From: Prolixibacteraceae bacterium
GTDB taxonomy: Bacteria; Bacteroidota; Bacteroidia; Bacteroidales; Prolixibacteraceae
Direction: 5' to 3'
Assembly (NCBI GenBank): GCA_016788685.1
Contig: JAEUSS010000319.1
Coordinates: 1 to 16,028 of the forward strand
Length of the DNA: 16,028 nt
The notes under the pieces are model-generated. The model ran no database searches, had not been told where the DNA came from, and saw only the letters and a program-made list of their open reading frames with translations. Of the stretch, positions 13,349 through 16,028 are shown one piece after another. Numbering within the stretch: the first letter of the stretch is position 1; each line of letters opens with the position of its first letter. The translations under genes and the position numbers were made by a program.

Positions 13349-14503
13349 ATGAACGCATTACTACAAGAAAAACATCACCAGATCAGGGCGAAGATACGGC
13401 AGTTTGCAGAGCAGATTGTCAAGCCTGTGATCGACGATTACGACGAGAAAGAGATCTTTCCGGTAGAACTTGTCCGTAAGATGGGAGAAACCGGAGTGCT
13501 GGGAATGACTGCTCCGGTTGAATATGGGGGGCAGGGCAGCGATTACCTTTCGTACGTTATTGCTATCGAAGAAATGGCCCGGGTCGACAGCTCGATGGCC
13601 GCTACCCTGGCTGCACATAACTCGCTGGGTGTTGGTCCGATTTTAGAATTCGGGACTCAGAAGCAAAAAGAAACTTTTCTGCCGGCATTTTGCACCGGCG
13701 AAAAACTTTGGGCGTTTGGGCTCACCGAAGAAAATGCCGGTTCGGATGCTCAGGGGGTAGAAACAACCGCTGTGATTTCAGGGAATGAATTTTTGGTGAA
13801 CGGTTCGAAAAAATATATTACCAACGGAACATCGGAAATCTCTGCCGGAATGACCACCCTGGTCCTTACCGGGGAAAAAGACGGGCGGAAAGAATTTACT
13901 GCTGTGCTGATTGAAAAGGAGCGTGAAGGGTTTATCCGCGAGACAATGAAAGGGAAGCTGGTTTGGCGTGCTGCCGACAACGGAATCCTGTATTTCAAAG
14001 ATTGCCGCGTTCCGCTCGAAAACCAACTGGGGGAAAGGGGCTATGGCTTTAAAATCATGCTGAAAACCCTGGATTCAGGAAGGTTGTCTATTGCCGCTAT
14101 CGGGTTGGGGTTGGCGCAGGGTGCGTACGAAATGGCCAAAGCTTATGCCAGGCACCGTAAACAATTCGGTAAACCGCTCGCCGAATTTCAGGTAATTTCG
14201 TTTAAACTGGCCGATATGGCCCTGAAAATTGAAAATGCCCGAAACACTTTGTATAATGCTTGCTGGCTGAAAGACAATGCTCTTCCCTTCGCGCAGCAGG
14301 CTGCTATGGCTAAATTGTATTGTGCCGAAATTGCCCGCGAAGTAGCCGACGAGGCCGTTCAGATTTTGGGTGGTGCCGGCCTGTTCAAAAACCGGGAATG
14401 GCCTATCGAACGCTTTTACCGCGATCAGCGTTTGCTTCAGATCGGCGAAGGAACTTCGGAAATCCTCCGGATGGTGATTGCCAGAAATATCCTGAAAGAA
14501 TAA
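13349..14503 (+). CDS. Acyl-CoA dehydrogenase, short/branched-chain (SCAD) type
   Basis: A 384-residue FAD-dependent acyl-CoA dehydrogenase that introduces an alpha,beta double bond and passes electrons to ETF. Visible signatures are FGLTEENAGSDAQGV (131-145) in the flavin- and substrate-binding region, ARHRKQFGKPLAEFQ, and ILGGAGLFKNREWPIERFYRD near the C-terminus. The tail has IGEGTSEI, with E367 at the usual catalytic-base position of SCAD and MCAD. Its place next to methylcrotonyl-CoA carboxylase suggests isovaleryl-CoA as substrate, but isovaleryl-CoA dehydrogenases have their base in a LDxER segment and Ala or Gly at this tail position. Here the helix segment reads TLDSGRL. The substrate may therefore be butyryl-, isobutyryl- or 2-methylbutyryl-CoA. 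The gene starts 76 bases after the carboxylase subunit. Confidence 0.9.
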   Translation: MNALLQEKHHQIRAKIRQFAEQIVKPVIDDYDEKEIFPVELVRKMGETGVLGMTAPVEYGGQGSDYLSYVIAIEEMARVDSSMAATLAAHNSLGVGPILEFGTQKQKETFLPAFCTGEKLWAFGLTEENAGSDAQGVETTAVISGNEFLVNGSKKYITNGTSEISAGMTTLVLTGEKDGRKEFTAVLIEKEREGFIRETMKGKLVWRAADNGILYFKDCRVPLENQLGERGYGFKIMLKTLDSGRLSIAAIGLGLAQGAYEMAKAYARHRKQFGKPLAEFQVISFKLADMALKIENARNTLYNACWLKDNALPFAQQAAMAKLYCAEIAREVADEAVQILGGAGLFKNREWPIERFYRDQRLLQIGEGTSEILRMVIARNILKE

Positions 14504-14665
14504 AAGATACGGAGTGCCTAAAGTTTTATCTGCCGCACCAATCATAACCGAAAAAGCTGTAATTTCCCAGAAGAATTAAATACAACGAAACGAAGGCACA
14601 ATTTTCAAAAGACAGGACGAATAATTTGCTGATCGTTAGTGTTTTCGTATTTGAAAATTTTCGAA

Positions 14666-15673
14666 ATGAATACAGATCGCAAACTCGAACATATTAAACT
14701 GGCACTCGAATCGCAGACCAAAACGGCCGAACAGGATCTTCGTTTCAATTACGAACCCATGCTGGCTGCTCATCCCGAAAATCCTGATTTAAGTATCCGG
14801 TTTCTGGGTAAAACGATGCGCACTCCTGTTTGGGTTGCGAGTATGACCGGCGGAACCGGCGCTGCGAAAGCGATCAACAGCAACATTGCCCGTGCTTGCC
14901 GCGAATTCGGAATGGGCATGGGATTGGGTTCATGCCGCAAAATTTTGTTTGACAAAACAGATTGGGCCGATTTCGACTTTCGCGATGAAATCGGTGATCA
15001 GCCTTTTTGGGCGAACATAGGCATCGCCCAGATTGAAGAATTACTGGCATCCAAAAACATTCAGGCTGTTACCGATCTGGTAGGCGAATTAAGAGCTGAT
15101 GGCCTGATCGTTCATGTTAATCCGTTTCAGGAATGGTTTCAGCCTGAGGGTAACCGGTTGAAAAAGCCGCCGTTGCAAACCGTTCAGGAACTCCTGGATC
15201 AGGTTTCGCTGAAGGTAATTGTGAAAGAAGTGGGGCAGGGCCTGGGGCCCGAAAGTCTGCGGCAGTTACTTATGCTTCCGCTTGAAGCCATTGAATTCGG
15301 GGCTTATGGCGGGACTAATTTCTCGAAACTTGAACTGCTGCGCGGCGACCGGCAAAAGCACGAAGGCAATCTGCCGTTCGCATTCGTGGGACAGTCCGCC
15401 CTTCAGATGGTAAGTTCGGTCAACCAAATCCTGAAGGAAAATCCGGATACCGTCTGTCGTCAACTTATTATTTCAGGGGGCGTACAAAATGCACTGGACG
15501 GATACTACCTGACTTCCCGAAGCGAGCTTCCGGCCATTTTTGGTATGGCATCGGCCATTTTGAAACATGCGTCGGAAAGTTACGAATCGCTCGAAGGTTT
15601 TCTTCAAAATCAGGTTCAGGCTTTGGCTCTGGCCCGTGCTTATCTGACCATTAATCCCGATTATCATGGATAA
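14666..15673 (+). CDS. fni: Type 2 isopentenyl-diphosphate delta-isomerase (FMN-dependent)
   Basis: A 335-residue flavoprotein that interconverts isopentenyl and dimethylallyl diphosphate, using reduced FMN and Mg2+. The opening RKLEHIKLAL (5-14) is family-typical. WVASMTGGTG (56-65), GLGSCRKIL (86-94; many members have GSQR), ANIGIAQ (116-122), HVNPFQEWFQPEGN (150-163) with the catalytic Q155 and metal-binding E156, VKEVGQGLG (186-194), GAYGGTNFSKLELLR (212-226) and SGGVQNALDG (270-279) build the TIM barrel's active site. I use ATG 14666; a GTG at 14639 would add nine residues with no family match. The 162-base gap after the dehydrogenase could hold a separate promoter, but I see only weak -7 boxes. 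The gene overlaps the following HMG-CoA reductase by 8 bases, tying it to the mevalonate pathway. Confidence 0.9.
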   Translation: MNTDRKLEHIKLALESQTKTAEQDLRFNYEPMLAAHPENPDLSIRFLGKTMRTPVWVASMTGGTGAAKAINSNIARACREFGMGMGLGSCRKILFDKTDWADFDFRDEIGDQPFWANIGIAQIEELLASKNIQAVTDLVGELRADGLIVHVNPFQEWFQPEGNRLKKPPLQTVQELLDQVSLKVIVKEVGQGLGPESLRQLLMLPLEAIEFGAYGGTNFSKLELLRGDRQKHEGNLPFAFVGQSALQMVSSVNQILKENPDTVCRQLIISGGVQNALDGYYLTSRSELPAIFGMASAILKHASESYESLEGFLQNQVQALALARAYLTINPDYHG

Positions 15674-16028
15674 CTCCATCATACATGGATTTTCAAAGTA
15701 CAGTAAATTGCAGCGCATTGAAGCGTTGATTCAGAAATATGGTTTTCAGGAAGACCTGGCTAATTGGCTGGCAACTTTTGAAAACTCGGATACGTCCATT
15801 CAAAAGGTTATTGATGATTTAAGCGAGAATCCCATATCCTGTTTCCCTTTCCCTTTTTCGCTGGCCCCCAATTTTGTGGTAAACGGCAAAAATCTGTTTT
15901 TTCCGTTGGTTTCTGAAGAAAGTTCGGTGGTGGCGGCTTTGGCCAATGCAGCCGGCTTCTGGGCGAAGCGGGGTGGATTTCAGGCCGAAATTCTGGGTAC
16001 TGAAAAAGCGGGACAGGTTCATTTCTGC
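15666..16028 (+). CDS. Hydroxymethylglutaryl-CoA reductase, class II (5' part)
   Basis: The frame opens at ATG 15666, overlaps the isomerase stop by 8 bases and runs 121 codons to the window edge without a stop. The product resembles class II (bacterial) HMG-CoA reductases. HGFSKYSKLQRIEAL (7-21) matches the short N-terminal helix that starts with a GFxxLxxxeR pattern. SENPISCFPFPFSLAPNFVVNG (53-74) stands at the ENVIG segment, where the usual V and G are replaced. EESSVVAALANAAGFW (84-99) carries the catalytic glutamate, and KAGQVHF (114-120) continues the family pattern. There is no membrane anchor, as expected for class II. In biosynthetic direction it reduces HMG-CoA to mevalonate; the Pseudomonas mevalonii enzyme works in reverse. 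Coupling to the isomerase favours biosynthesis here. The catalytic Lys, Asp and His regions lie beyond the edge. Confidence 0.87.
   Translation, partial: MDNSIIHGFSKYSKLQRIEALIQKYGFQEDLANWLATFENSDTSIQKVIDDLSENPISCFPFPFSLAPNFVVNGKNLFFPLVSEESSVVAALANAAGFWAKRGGFQAEILGTEKAGQVHFC

Noticed and set aside
14621..14663. -7-like TAATTTG and the palindrome GAAAATTTTC before the isomerase
   Set aside because: The box is one base short of the consensus spacing and has no TTG partner. The palindrome is AT-only in its core and expected by chance in such sequence.

Overview
The window looks like a chromosomal segment of a Bacteroidota bacterium. Three things point there: -7 boxes of the TAnnTTTG type instead of sigma70 boxes, no Shine-Dalgarno sequences before the genes, and protein families (orphan contractile-tail tube protein, MtaB, flavobacterial-style HMG-CoA reductase) typical of that phylum. 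Base composition is moderate, near 45-50% GC by eye. Within the phylum I can only guess at a Marinilabiliales/Prolixibacteraceae-like or flavobacterium-like lineage. I see no transposase, integrase, tRNA, rRNA or CRISPR array.

Layout. Positions 1-68 are the tail of an unidentified gene, followed by a strong terminator. Then come a minimal DEAD-box RNA helicase (226-1368), a lone phage/eCIS-type tail tube protein (1410-1862) and the YifB/ComM AAA ATPase (1988-3526). Next is a tRNA-modification and redox block. It has TrmN6 (3702-4421), a convergent HemG-like flavodoxin-domain protein on the minus strand (4510-5013), then a ferredoxin/flavodoxin-NAD(P)H reductase-type flavoprotein (5233-5913), MiaB (5971-7329) and MtaB (7419-8753). 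TrmN6, MiaB and MtaB belong to families that act on tRNA position A37. The two radical SAM enzymes need low-potential electrons, which a flavodoxin and its reductase could supply.

The right half is an acyl-CoA and isoprenoid block, all on the plus strand. It holds methylcrotonyl-CoA carboxylase carboxyltransferase subunit (8793-10361), methylglutaconyl-CoA hydratase (10406-11197, GTG start), methylcrotonyl-CoA carboxylase biotin subunit (11263-13272, TTG start), a short/branched-chain-type acyl-CoA dehydrogenase (13349-14503), type 2 isopentenyl-diphosphate isomerase (14666-15673) and, overlapping it by 8 bases, the first 121 codons of class II HMG-CoA reductase (15666 to the window edge). 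The carboxylase and hydratase form HMG-CoA from leucine-derived 3-methylcrotonyl-CoA, and HMG-CoA reductase turns HMG-CoA into mevalonate. The two halves of this block therefore meet at one metabolite.

The observations most worth a second look are the leucine/HMG-CoA/mevalonate junction, the acyl-CoA dehydrogenase with SCAD-type instead of isovaleryl-CoA-dehydrogenase-type catalytic residues, the divergent MiaB, the orphan tail tube gene, and three separate RNA hairpins at the 5' ends of the three tRNA-A37 modification genes.
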